This document shows, piece after piece, positions 1-6,899 of a stretch of DNA of 22,460 nucleotides; the stretch's first letter is position 1, and each line of letters begins with the position of its first letter. The DNA is from CAZQIC01 sp964593555 (GTDB lineage Bacteria; Bacteroidota; Bacteroidia; JAFLBG01). The position numbers were made by a program, and so were the translations under genes. The DNA lies in the NCBI GenBank assembly GCA_964593555.1, contig CAZQIC010000075.1, positions 1-22,460 of the forward strand. The letters run 5' to 3'. Under the pieces are notes generated by a model. That model was not told where the DNA came from. It saw only the letters and a program-made list of their open reading frames with translations, and did not search any database.

Positions 1-237
1 TTCACCATCAAAGCACGTGTGGACATGGGTAATGTGTTAGCAGGACAAAATGTTGCGGAAGTTGCCACAGCACCACGTCCAACAGGTTTACCACAAATTG
101 ACCTGGCAAAACAAAAACCTTCAAATGTGTTTGGAGTGAAACCAAAACCTAAAAAAATGGTTCGCAAAATTATTCGCAGACCTGTGGGTGGAGGAAGACC
201 TGGAGGCCCAAGAAGGCTGTTAAGAAAACGCAGATAA
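1..237 (+). CDS. 3' end of a virion-type protein with Arg-rich C-terminal tail (5' truncated by the window)
   Basis: The frame is open from base 1, so the gene starts upstream. The in-frame GTG at 19 is not needed as a start. Seventy-eight residues are visible. The first ~24 are beta/Ala-Val rich and resemble the end of a capsid-like fold. A Pro/Lys linker follows, and in the last 32 residues about 15 are Lys or Arg, with Gly-Pro spacers, ending RRLLRKRR. Such tails usually bind nucleic acid or acidic lipid head groups. The gene is directly upstream of the small-membrane-protein array and has its own strong terminator, as is common for abundantly expressed capsid genes. A major capsid or other abundant virion protein is my guess from position and composition only. 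No family is recognised. Confidence 0.6.
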   Translation, partial: FTIKARVDMGNVLAGQNVAEVATAPRPTGLPQIDLAKQKPSNVFGVKPKPKKMVRKIIRRPVGGGRPGGPRRLLRKRR

Positions 238-263
238 GCTGAATTTCAGCTAAGGGTTATCAT

Positions 264-304
264 AAAAAGCCAAAGCGGGAAACCCTCTCAGCTTTGGCTT
301 TTTT
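264..304 (+). terminator. Rho-independent terminator after the Arg-rich protein gene
   Basis: A perfect 13-bp stem (264-276 pairs with 291-303) has a 14-nt loop and runs into a T-tract. It lies 27 nt after the stop codon and separates the upstream gene from the array starting at 369. The array therefore either has its own promoter or depends on read-through. Confidence 0.9.
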
Positions 305-309
305 GCCTC

Positions 310-324
310 ACACGCAGAGCGTGT
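310..324. repeat. Short perfect inverted repeat in the leader of the array
   Basis: ACACGC, then AGA, then GCGTGT: a 6-bp perfect stem with a 3-nt loop between the terminator and the first small-protein gene. It could be an operator half-site pair or an RNA leader hairpin. No TAnnTTTG promoter element is visible between it and the ATG at 369. Confidence 0.35.
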
Positions 325-368
325 TGGATATAACCAGCACACATACCAAATTATTAAAACAATAAATC

Positions 369-902
369 ATGTGTAAAGGAAAAGCACAAAACAGGATAGA
401 CTACATCGTACTGCAAAAGCCGGCAGAAGCAGCTAAAATAGTTGAGAAGTATGGATACGAAGCTCCGAAGAAAGTGGACGAACTGGTAAAGGCTGTTAAA
501 CTCCTGGTAAAGAAAAAAGGAGAGCCGGTTATCAAAGATTTGATAGCTATTCACCCTGAAAAAAAATTGATCCTGGAAGTATCAGGCCATAAGAGTGATG
601 AAAGCAATTTTTGCGGTTGCAACAGTTCCTATTCAGGAGAAACAAAAGAATTGCTCGATCAGCTTTCACAGCTCTCTGTGAATGATCTGACACAACTCTA
701 CGAAGACACCAAAAAAAAATCGAAAGATACACCGGAGGATAAAACATTGATGGCTGAAGTGGAAACCGTGTGGGATGAACTCAAACGCAGAAAAAAGCAA
801 TCTGAAAAACTGGAAAAGAAAAACGAAGAAAGTACACAAAGTCTGTGGTTAAAATTCGGACTGTTCTTTCTTGCCGGAGTTGTCATTGCAAAAATTTCCT
901 AA
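369..902 (+). CDS. Tail-anchored small membrane protein, putative virion component
   Basis: 177 residues. The N-terminal half is Lys-rich and helical. Around residues 78-84 there is a Cys-rich spot (FCGC), then a helical, strongly charged stretch (~88-155) likely to form a coiled coil. The last 20 residues form one hydrophobic segment (LWLKFGLFFLAGVV), so the protein is tail-anchored with its bulk on the cytoplasmic or virion-interior side. The ATG at 369 follows an A-rich leader, the usual Bacteroidota arrangement. It is the first gene of the array and lies 3 nt from the next. No enzymatic motif or family is recognised. A membrane-associated structural protein is inferred from neighbours. 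Confidence 0.7.
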   Translation: MCKGKAQNRIDYIVLQKPAEAAKIVEKYGYEAPKKVDELVKAVKLLVKKKGEPVIKDLIAIHPEKKLILEVSGHKSDESNFCGCNSSYSGETKELLDQLSQLSVNDLTQLYEDTKKKSKDTPEDKTLMAEVETVWDELKRRKKQSEKLEKKNEESTQSLWLKFGLFFLAGVVIAKIS

Positions 903-905
903 TCA

Positions 906-1529
906 ATGGTAAGGATAATCAATAACGAAAAAGTAAAACCAAGAGAGCCGGAAGCAATGCTCAATGAGAAATCAAAAGCCTTGCTTCAGATTATCGGGAT
1001 CATCATTGCCGATAATCCTAAAGCTATTCGGGAGCTACTGGAAGAATATAGTATAGAGCTTTCTGAAAGCCTAACAGACGAAGAACTTACCGAAAAATTA
1101 CTTTCCGCTATTGGTGAATGTAACGAAGAGTTCAACAATGACTTGACAAGTATTATACTGGATTGCACACTTGAAAGCAGCTATGACAGCTTTGATTTTA
1201 AATCTCTCTTTAAGAAGGGAGGCGATTCAGGTGGTGAAGAAAGCGGAGAATCTTCCGGTGGTGGTGGTTTGTGGGCAGGAATAGCCAATGCAGTTGGAGG
1301 AATTGCCGGTTCCATTGGTTCGGGAAAAAGGGCAAGAGAGGAAGCAACTTCAAAAACACTCCAGGGAATATATGCTTACAAAGCGCAACTGGCAGCCAAT
1401 GAACACGGCAAGGGCAAAAACAAAATGTATATGCTCATTGCCCTTTTTGTTCTGCTTGGTTTAGCAGTAGCAGCAATCGCCTATTACACAAAAAAACAAT
1501 CACAGCAACCATTACCATTAAAAGCCTAA
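906..1529 (+). CDS. Small membrane protein with Gly-rich amphipathic segment and C-terminal TM
   Basis: 207 residues. Residues 1-95 are acidic and helical. A motif near residues 92-105 (YDSFDFKSLFKKG) resembles the YDxLFKR motif of the following genes. Next comes a Ser/Gly/Glu linker, then a glycine-rich amphipathic stretch (~118-140, GGIAGSIGSGK) that could lie on or insert in a membrane. One clear TM helix (~174-195) is followed by a short basic, Gln/Pro-rich tail ending in Ala. The same layout (soluble head, TM, Lys pair, Pro-rich tail ending in Ala) recurs in the next proteins. Function is unknown; a virion membrane protein is inferred. Confidence 0.7.
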   Translation: MVRIINNEKVKPREPEAMLNEKSKALLQIIGIIIADNPKAIRELLEEYSIELSESLTDEELTEKLLSAIGECNEEFNNDLTSIILDCTLESSYDSFDFKSLFKKGGDSGGEESGESSGGGGLWAGIANAVGGIAGSIGSGKRAREEATSKTLQGIYAYKAQLAANEHGKGKNKMYMLIALFVLLGLAVAAIAYYTKKQSQQPLPLKA

Positions 1530-1533
1530 TACC

Positions 1534-1980
1534 ATGATTTTACAAAAAAATAATTTCGGTCTTACACGTCAATCCATCTACGCAGGTTATGACGATGAAG
1601 CATACGACAGTCTTTTCAAAAGATTCAAGGAGAAGCGAGCAGAAAAAAAAGAAGAAAGGCAGACAAAAAAGGAAGATAGAAGATCGCGAAAGGAAGAAAG
1701 GAAATCTGAAAGACAGGAAAAGCGTGAATTAAACAGCGAAAAGAAAAGGCTGAAAAACGAGCTGAAGCAAACACAAATTGATGAAAAGAAATCTCAATTG
1801 TCTTTGCTCGGTCAAGTAGGCGCACCAATGCCTCCCGGACCACCTCCAGGGGGAGGTGATAACACCATGATGATTGTTGCTGCGGTGGTGGGAGTAATAT
1901 TCATTGCAGGCGTAGGCTATGTAATGATGAACAAAAAACAAACTCCGGTAGCTGCTCCGGTATTCGCAAAAGCAGCTTAA
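1534..1980 (+). CDS. Small membrane protein, YDxLFKR-motif family member A
   Basis: 148 residues in four parts. The N-terminus is Tyr/Asp-rich, with YDSLFKRFKEKR at residues 24-35. A very basic and acidic single-helix region (~29-95) is almost all Lys/Arg/Glu. A Pro/Gly hinge (MPPGPPPGGG, ~99-109) follows. One TM helix (~112-132) precedes the tail KKQTPVAAPVFAKAA. The N-terminus and domain order match the genes at 2009 and 2860, so these are probably diverged paralogues. The long charged helix could reach from a membrane to a capsid shell. This is structural inference only. Confidence 0.7.
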   Translation: MILQKNNFGLTRQSIYAGYDDEAYDSLFKRFKEKRAEKKEERQTKKEDRRSRKEERKSERQEKRELNSEKKRLKNELKQTQIDEKKSQLSLLGQVGAPMPPGPPPGGGDNTMMIVAAVVGVIFIAGVGYVMMNKKQTPVAAPVFAKAA

Positions 1981-2008
1981 TCAATAAAAACAACTAAAAC
2001 CCAAAGCC

Positions 2009-2584
2009 ATGATTATCGGAGAAACATTTAACAACGATTATGACGGATACGAAGAAGATAACTACGACTATCTGTTCAAACGCAAATCCAAAGAAGAACG
2101 TCAGCAAAAGCGCACTGACCGAAAAGACAAACGTCAGGAGAAGCGAAATGAAAAACAAATCCCTGGATCCGAAGGTAAACGCAGGCTTCCGATACTCGGA
2201 AATTTCGGTTTGTTTGATAAGAACAAAAAGAAAAATGCCACAGGTACTTCTACCAGCTCATCTGCAAAGAAAGAACCTGGTAGCACTTCTGAATCTTCCA
2301 CAAGCGAAGAAAAAAAGATAGCTATGGCAGGTGCAGGCGCAGCAGCTATGCAGGATAAATCCGAAGGAGGTACTCCTGGAAGTGAATCCGCAGCAATGGT
2401 AACAGAGGCAGCAAAACTGGAAGCAAAAGAGCTTGACAATAATGCAAAGCCTAAAGAAGCTGGTTTCGGGCCAATGGTAGGTTTTGCTTTTCTCGGCATC
2501 GCCCTTTTGTTGGCCGGAATTGCAGTTGTCAGGGGAGGCAAGAGACCTATTTCGGATCTACAACCAATGAAAGTCGCAGCATAA
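2009..2584 (+). CDS. Small membrane protein, YDxLFKR-motif family member B
   Basis: 191 residues. The N-terminus has repeated Tyr/Asp/Glu followed by YDYLFKRK (residues 19-26), then a Lys/Arg/Gln/Glu helix (~27-50). A long low-complexity Ser/Thr/Ala/Glu linker follows (~70-150). One TM helix lies at ~155-174, and the basic tail ends MKVAA. It is a paralogue-like partner of the genes at 1534 and 2860. A 197-codon frame on the opposite strand here is a shadow. The leader is A-rich (caactaaaacccaaagcc) with no SD. No known family is recognised. Confidence 0.7.
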   Translation: MIIGETFNNDYDGYEEDNYDYLFKRKSKEERQQKRTDRKDKRQEKRNEKQIPGSEGKRRLPILGNFGLFDKNKKKNATGTSTSSSAKKEPGSTSESSTSEEKKIAMAGAGAAAMQDKSEGGTPGSESAAMVTEAAKLEAKELDNNAKPKEAGFGPMVGFAFLGIALLLAGIAVVRGGKRPISDLQPMKVAA

Positions 2585-2592
2585 ATTAAACT

Positions 2593-2605
2593 CCGTCTCT
2601 GACGG
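2593..2605. repeat. Small GC hairpin between array genes
   Basis: CCGTC, TCT, GACGG: a 5-bp perfect stem between the stop at 2584 and the ATG at 2621. It has no following T-run, so it is not a standard terminator. It might mark an mRNA processing or attenuation point, or be chance. Confidence 0.25.
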
Positions 2606-2620
2606 TAAAACTTAAAACAC

Positions 2621-2848
2621 ATGGACATTTTAGCAGATCCAATTGAACAGGAAGTAACAGTTGATGGAGCAACCCCACAAGGAGCTTTGTTTGTTTCGGT
2701 GAAAAATACCGGAGCCAATATTGCCACTTTTAACGGAGTATCTCTGCCTCCCGGAGAAGCTAAGAGCTACTCCTTTGTTGGCAAAGGGTATAAGGCATTG
2801 CCTTATGTAGTCAACGGTTCAACCCTCAAATTACTTTACATCCTTTAA
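2621..2848 (+). CDS. Small soluble beta-rich protein, putative capsid decoration or penton-like component
   Basis: 75 residues with no TM segment, which is unusual in this array. The pattern is predicted all-beta: strands separated by turns such as KNTGAN and SLPPGEAKSYSF, ending in hydrophobic LKLLYIL. Short proteins with a '...NTG...NGV.L.PGE...F' pattern are common as small virion or decoration proteins in phages. This is resemblance by eye, not a match to a named family. A related sandwich-like style recurs in residues ~185-215 of the propeller protein at 4176. The product lies among membrane proteins of the same operon, so a soluble shell or vertex subunit is a reasonable guess. Confidence 0.6.
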   Translation: MDILADPIEQEVTVDGATPQGALFVSVKNTGANIATFNGVSLPPGEAKSYSFVGKGYKALPYVVNGSTLKLLYIL

Positions 2849-2859
2849 AACTATAAGCA

Positions 2860-3372
2860 ATGATAAGAGCAGAAAAAGCACATCGCATCATGCAGCTATA
2901 CGAAAGTGATTATGACAACTTTCTTGATAAGTTGAAAGCGAAACGCAAAGCAAAAAAAGCAGCAGCCCAACAAAAAAAATCAGAAGCCGACAAAGCCGAT
3001 AAAACTGTTTCCGAAGCTGAAGGGTATAAAAAGAAACATCTCGGACAAAAAGCAAAAGACCTCTTGGATAAAGCCGGAGGTATTGAAGGCGCTCAAAGCA
3101 CTATTCAGAACGTGATGAAATACTTTAAGAGCAGCGAGCCTTCCGATTACGAAATGAATGTTGGTGGATCAGGCGAAGGAGATCCCAAAGCTGAAAAAAC
3201 AATTATGGGACTTCCTCCCATAGCAGTTTATGTGGGTGGTGCTGTTCTCTTGCTTGCAGCACTTTATGGTGCATCACGCATGATGAAAAACAAAAACATA
3301 CAGGCTCAGCCACAAATACAACCTGCACCAGTTCCGGTTGCAGTAGAACCAGTTTTACAAGCAGCAGCATAA
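2860..3372 (+). CDS. Small membrane protein, YDxLFKR-motif family member C
   Basis: 170 residues. The N-terminus has LYESDYDNFLDKLKAKRK (residues 13-30), aligning with the Tyr/Asp-Leu-Lys/Arg motif of the genes at 1534 and 2009. A Lys/Ala-rich helix follows (~24-60), then a mixed region. One TM helix (~121-137) precedes a long Gln/Pro/Val tail ending VLQAAA. It has the same architecture and the same Ala-ending tail as its neighbours. The gene sits immediately before the putative protease gene. Function is unknown. Confidence 0.7.
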   Translation: MIRAEKAHRIMQLYESDYDNFLDKLKAKRKAKKAAAQQKKSEADKADKTVSEAEGYKKKHLGQKAKDLLDKAGGIEGAQSTIQNVMKYFKSSEPSDYEMNVGGSGEGDPKAEKTIMGLPPIAVYVGGAVLLLAALYGASRMMKNKNIQAQPQIQPAPVPVAVEPVLQAAA

Positions 3373-3378
3373 ATCAAC

Positions 3379-4176
3379 ATGGTCATACCAATTCCATCAC
3401 AACAACAACGGTTTAAAGTCAAGGTAGGCATTCGTGCTTATGAGCCTTGTGCTTTGGGCGTGAAATGCTATGATGCTACAAAGCCGAATACCGATTATAT
3501 CCGCAGGCGTGTTCCCTTTACGGAAGATTTATTTAAAGGAAAAAATCCCGGTTACAAAGAGTTCACCCTTCCCTTTCCGCTTTCACCGGATCAGCTGATG
3601 GTGGAGATGTACGATAAGGCGTATGGAGACAATGGAAATTTTCGCATTGAAAAATTTGAGCTGGAGAAAATAGAGCCGAAAAATATTTGGGCTGAACCGG
3701 AAATGCACCGCTTTATCGGCTTCGCACAGGACTTTGCTGTGAAGGCCGGATATATGCCTACCGGAGTTTATGACAGCAAGGACGGTGATTTTCTTATTCA
3801 ATACCTGCCTGTTATCGAAGATGAAGAAGGCAACCCATTAGTAACTCCTGCACGGACCAACCGCAAATCAGGAAGAATACAAGTAGCGCAATCGGCATTT
3901 GCTGGCTATACCATTCCGGTAAGAGTAGTGGTACTGTTCCATGAGCGCTATCACTTTCAGATTCCAACACGACTGGAAAAGCCAGCCGACTTACACGGCT
4001 TACGCTTATACCTGGACTTGGGCTTTCCGAGAACAGAGGCGGTTTACGCCACTACAAAAATATTTACCTCTCATCCTGAATCCGTAGGGAAGGGACACAG
4101 AGACAGAGTGAAAGACATTGTGAATTTCATTGACAATTACTCCGGCAGAGAAAATTTAAAAACACAAAGGAAGTAA
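3379..4176 (+). CDS. Putative HExxH zinc metalloprotease in the virion gene array
   Basis: 265 residues. At residues 188-192 the sequence is HERYH, a clean HExxH zinc-binding/catalytic motif preceded by hydrophobic residues (VRVVVLF). Eight residues on is E200-K-P-A-D204-L-x-G, matching the 'ExxAD..G/A' third-ligand helix of gluzincins such as M48 and ImmA-type enzymes. The pair strongly suggests a zinc peptidase. The N-terminal ~150 residues look beta-rich and are not recognised. The stop codon overlaps the next start (TAATG at 4174), so it is translationally coupled to the propeller protein. A virion maturation protease or a host-entry enzyme are the two obvious roles; which one is not visible. 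There is no signal peptide. Confidence 0.65.
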   Translation: MVIPIPSQQQRFKVKVGIRAYEPCALGVKCYDATKPNTDYIRRRVPFTEDLFKGKNPGYKEFTLPFPLSPDQLMVEMYDKAYGDNGNFRIEKFELEKIEPKNIWAEPEMHRFIGFAQDFAVKAGYMPTGVYDSKDGDFLIQYLPVIEDEEGNPLVTPARTNRKSGRIQVAQSAFAGYTIPVRVVVLFHERYHFQIPTRLEKPADLHGLRLYLDLGFPRTEAVYATTKIFTSHPESVGKGHRDRVKDIVNFIDNYSGRENLKTQRK

Positions 4177-6116
4177 TGAAAGTTGGTCGTAACATAGGTA
4201 TTAACGGTTTGGCGCAAAGCCTCAAAAAGATTTTTTCTGAAAAGAAGAAATCCGGTGAGGATAACTTTGTGAGCAAAACCTATGGAGATACAGAAGACAG
4301 TTTTTTTGAAGAAACAAATAAAAATCTTCGTGCAGCACTTAACCTGGATAAAAAAAGCGAGAGCTACGAAAAGGATTTAAAACGTTTTGGTACACGCATC
4401 AAAATAATTGAGGTGGCCGATGATGCAATTCCCAACAAACGCAACAAAGAACAGTTACCACTTAAAAAGCCTTCAAAACCTACTAACGAAAGGTATAGCG
4501 AAAAATACGAGAAAGACTTAAAACGCTTCGGAACAAGGCAAGGTGTTATCCGTGTATCGAACGATGATCCGGCAAAAAGGAAAAAGAAAAAACCTTTCCC
4601 AACAGATTTCAGCAAAGCAATTTATAAGGCAATGATGAGTAAATGGAAACCTCGTGAGGTAACTCCATTTTCCGCTAATCCCTTTTCAGATATATTCCGT
4701 GAGTTCCCAAAAGCACAGGTAACTATTCAAAATAAATCTACCGAAGAAAAAGAAGTTGTATTGTGGGGAGCAAATCAAAACATTAGTATTAGTCCTCCAG
4801 CTCCGGGAGATGTTCAGGATCATACCATTGTTGCACAAGTCAGCATCCCTGCCGGAGTGCATCCGCAGGGCATTGTGGTTAATCCTGCAAATCAACTGAT
4901 ATACATTGCCAATCAGTTAAGCGGTACTATAACTGTTTTGGATTCCGGCAACCAGGTTGTAAAAGTTATTCAGCTTCAGCCCACCTTTCCCGGTTTCACA
5001 TCACCGGTTGCATTGGCGGTTAATACAAAAAGCTCCAGCAGTAAATACGGTTTTGTGTATGTGGTTTGTTCGGTAGCAAATACGCTTGCTGTTATTGATT
5101 TAGCATTAAACGTAACGGCAACTATACCAATTGGTACACGTCCGGTGGCAGTAGCTTTCAATCCAATAAACCTGCGTGTGTATGTAGCTAACCTGGTCAG
5201 CGATAACATGAGTGTTATTGATGCGGAAGCTCTTACAGAAATTATAGGCTCTCCATTACCAACCGGACAGGATCCTATCGGTGTAGGAGTTAATCCTGTA
5301 AATGGCGATATCTATGTTGCCAATTCACTTGCGAATAGCATTACTGTTTACGATAGTACCAACGCACTTGTAACGACTATTCCGGCAGTTGGTCAACGCC
5401 CTGTCTCCATTACCTACAACCCTGCTAACAACTCTATGTATGCCGTTGCTACCAATAGCAATTTTGTTTATCAGATAGAAACACTCACGCATACTATCGT
5501 TGGAACAATTGCAACAGGCAGTAAACCATACAACAGTTTTTTCGATTCTTACAATGGCTTTCTGTATGTGCAGAACAGGGACGATAACACCTTCACTATC
5601 ATTCGCCCGGACAACAGCAAAATTGACGGATTAAGTTTCGGTGAGCAAAACATCGGTGGAGCTTTCAACAGCTTTAATAATTCAATATACGTTTCAGATA
5701 CCAGCAATAACACCATTAATGTTATCGGCTATCTGCAAGTAAGCAGTAATATTTCCATTAATTCCGACTATGCTGAAATGCGTGAAGATCTGCAAAGCAA
5801 TCCGGCAGTTATTCAACACGCAAAATTTGTTGTTACTGGATTAGAACGCCTGAATAGTTTCCGTGTAAACAAGTTTACGCCTACTGGTTCGCGAAAAAGC
5901 AGACCTATCTCATTTGAATTATACGCCAGCCCTCAAAGTAAGCTGAATGTAGCAGAAGTAACAGAGTTGGCCGGAACCGTCATCGATGGTAAAATGAACT
6001 GGCAGTTTAAGCTACCCGGACTTCATACGGTGAGCATCCTGGTATGGTATCGCCAATTCGAGGTCAGAGAAATTTTAAGCCCAACAAATTATAAATCAAC
6101 AAATAAAAATCAATAG
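4176..6116 (+). CDS. Seven-bladed YVTN-type beta-propeller protein with motif-repeat N-terminus, putative virion spike or receptor binder
   Basis: 646 residues. The N-terminal ~150 residues are charged and contain the element YEKDLKRFGTR twice (64-74 and 111-121, period 47). It resembles the YDxLFKR motif of the neighbouring membrane proteins. Residues ~215-520 hold seven repeats of the YVTN propeller type (for example YIANQLSGTITVLD, YVANLVSDNMSVID, YVANSLANSITVYD, YVSDTSNNTINVIG). That count is exactly a closed seven-bladed ring. The C-terminal ~120 residues are a separate beta domain. There is no signal peptide or TM, arguing against an ordinary secreted YVTN protein. The gene follows the protease with a 1-nt overlap and precedes the amidase by 2 nt. 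A vertex spike that binds the host surface is inferred from context. Confidence 0.7.
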   Translation: MKVGRNIGINGLAQSLKKIFSEKKKSGEDNFVSKTYGDTEDSFFEETNKNLRAALNLDKKSESYEKDLKRFGTRIKIIEVADDAIPNKRNKEQLPLKKPSKPTNERYSEKYEKDLKRFGTRQGVIRVSNDDPAKRKKKKPFPTDFSKAIYKAMMSKWKPREVTPFSANPFSDIFREFPKAQVTIQNKSTEEKEVVLWGANQNISISPPAPGDVQDHTIVAQVSIPAGVHPQGIVVNPANQLIYIANQLSGTITVLDSGNQVVKVIQLQPTFPGFTSPVALAVNTKSSSSKYGFVYVVCSVANTLAVIDLALNVTATIPIGTRPVAVAFNPINLRVYVANLVSDNMSVIDAEALTEIIGSPLPTGQDPIGVGVNPVNGDIYVANSLANSITVYDSTNALVTTIPAVGQRPVSITYNPANNSMYAVATNSNFVYQIETLTHTIVGTIATGSKPYNSFFDSYNGFLYVQNRDDNTFTIIRPDNSKIDGLSFGEQNIGGAFNSFNNSIYVSDTSNNTINVIGYLQVSSNISINSDYAEMREDLQSNPAVIQHAKFVVTGLERLNSFRVNKFTPTGSRKSRPISFELYASPQSKLNVAEVTELAGTVIDGKMNWQFKLPGLHTVSILVWYRQFEVREILSPTNYKSTNKNQ

Positions 6117-6118
6117 CC

Positions 6119-6685
6119 ATGAACAACAAATTAAACTACTTAGTGCTTCATTGCACAGCAACACCTGAAGGAAGACCAGTAACAAAAGAAGATATTATTC
6201 GCTGGCACACAAACCCTGTACATCTCGGAGGACGTGGATGGAACCGTCCCGGCTATGCTGACATCGTAGAGCTTGATGGAGATTTAGTAAGCATCATTCC
6301 TTTCAATACAGATGACTTTGTGGATCAATGGGAAATAAGCAACGGTGTTGTAGGATTGAACGGCAATTCCCGTCATATCGTGTATGCAGGTGGAATGGAC
6401 AAGGAGAACAAAAATCCGAAAGACACTCGCACCAAAGAACAATTGGCAACCCTTGAAGTGTATGTAAAATACACCATCAAACGCCATCCAAAAATTTTAG
6501 TGCTTGGGCATAACGAAGCTCCTAATGCACATGGTAAAGCCTGCCCAAGTTTTAACGTGGGTGAGTGGTTGCGCTCCATTGGTGTAGCGGATGCTAATAT
6601 TTATCATAAACCATCAGCAGAAGAAAAGAAAGAAGAAGTGGCAGTAGAAACAGTAGAAATAAATTCTACTGAAGCAGAAGCATGA
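6119..6685 (+). CDS. N-acetylmuramoyl-L-alanine amidase, T7-lysozyme type (Amidase_2)
   Basis: 188 residues. Cleaves the amide bond between N-acetylmuramic acid and L-alanine in peptidoglycan. The zinc-amidase signature is complete: H11 in LVLHCTAT, Y46 in RPGYADIVELDGD, a core histidine H86, and H131...K140-A-C142 near the end. In T7 lysozyme the corresponding residues are H17, Y46, H122, K128 and C130. A flexible Glu/Val-rich tail (~165-188) follows the domain. There is no signal peptide, so it needs a holin-type pore or a place in the virion to reach the wall. The gene is tightly packed, and its TGA overlaps the next ATG by 4 nt. It could act in host lysis, entry or both. Confidence 0.9.
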   Translation: MNNKLNYLVLHCTATPEGRPVTKEDIIRWHTNPVHLGGRGWNRPGYADIVELDGDLVSIIPFNTDDFVDQWEISNGVVGLNGNSRHIVYAGGMDKENKNPKDTRTKEQLATLEVYVKYTIKRHPKILVLGHNEAPNAHGKACPSFNVGEWLRSIGVADANIYHKPSAEEKKEEVAVETVEINSTEAEA

Positions 6686-6879
6686 TGAGGACGATACTCA
6701 TACTTGCTGCCGGAGTTTGGGCCGGCAGGGAAATCTACATGACACTCGCCAAAAATCAGGCGAAAGAACGTGAAGTGAACATTCGCAAGAAATTGGAAAA
6801 GTTCATTATGGAAAACCTGCCAAGCCTTCCATCAAAGGAAATGCAAAAGGAAGTTGAAAACATATTAAAGGTGTCATAA
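6682..6879 (+). CDS. Small N-terminally anchored membrane protein
   Basis: 65 residues. Residues ~3-20 are a hydrophobic segment (RTILILAAGVWAG), followed by a basic amphipathic helix and Glu/Lys-rich end. It starts inside the amidase stop codon (ATGA overlap), so it is translationally coupled to the lytic enzyme. Either a small virion membrane protein or a lysis accessory is possible. No family is recognised. Confidence 0.65.
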   Translation: MMRTILILAAGVWAGREIYMTLAKNQAKEREVNIRKKLEKFIMENLPSLPSKEMQKEVENILKVS

Positions 6880-6899
6880 ACACATTATTTAAAAGCGAA

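Noticed and set aside
19..237. GTG at 19 as the start of a 72-residue protein
   Set aside because: The frame is open to base 1 with protein-like sequence before the GTG, so the gene is simply cut by the window edge.
310..324. Attachment site or dif-like site
   Set aside because: A 6-bp stem is too short, no second copy is seen in the window, and no integrase gene is nearby.
2134..2727. 197-codon - strand reading frame
   Set aside because: It is antisense to the gene at 2009 and overlaps the gene at 2621. Its composition mirrors the linker of the sense gene, and no promoter or family feature supports it.
4176..6116. Host secreted YVTN surface protein unrelated to the array
   Set aside because: No signal peptide or sorting domain, a 1-nt overlap with the gene before it and 2 nt to the amidase. 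The N-terminus shares the motif of the neighbours.
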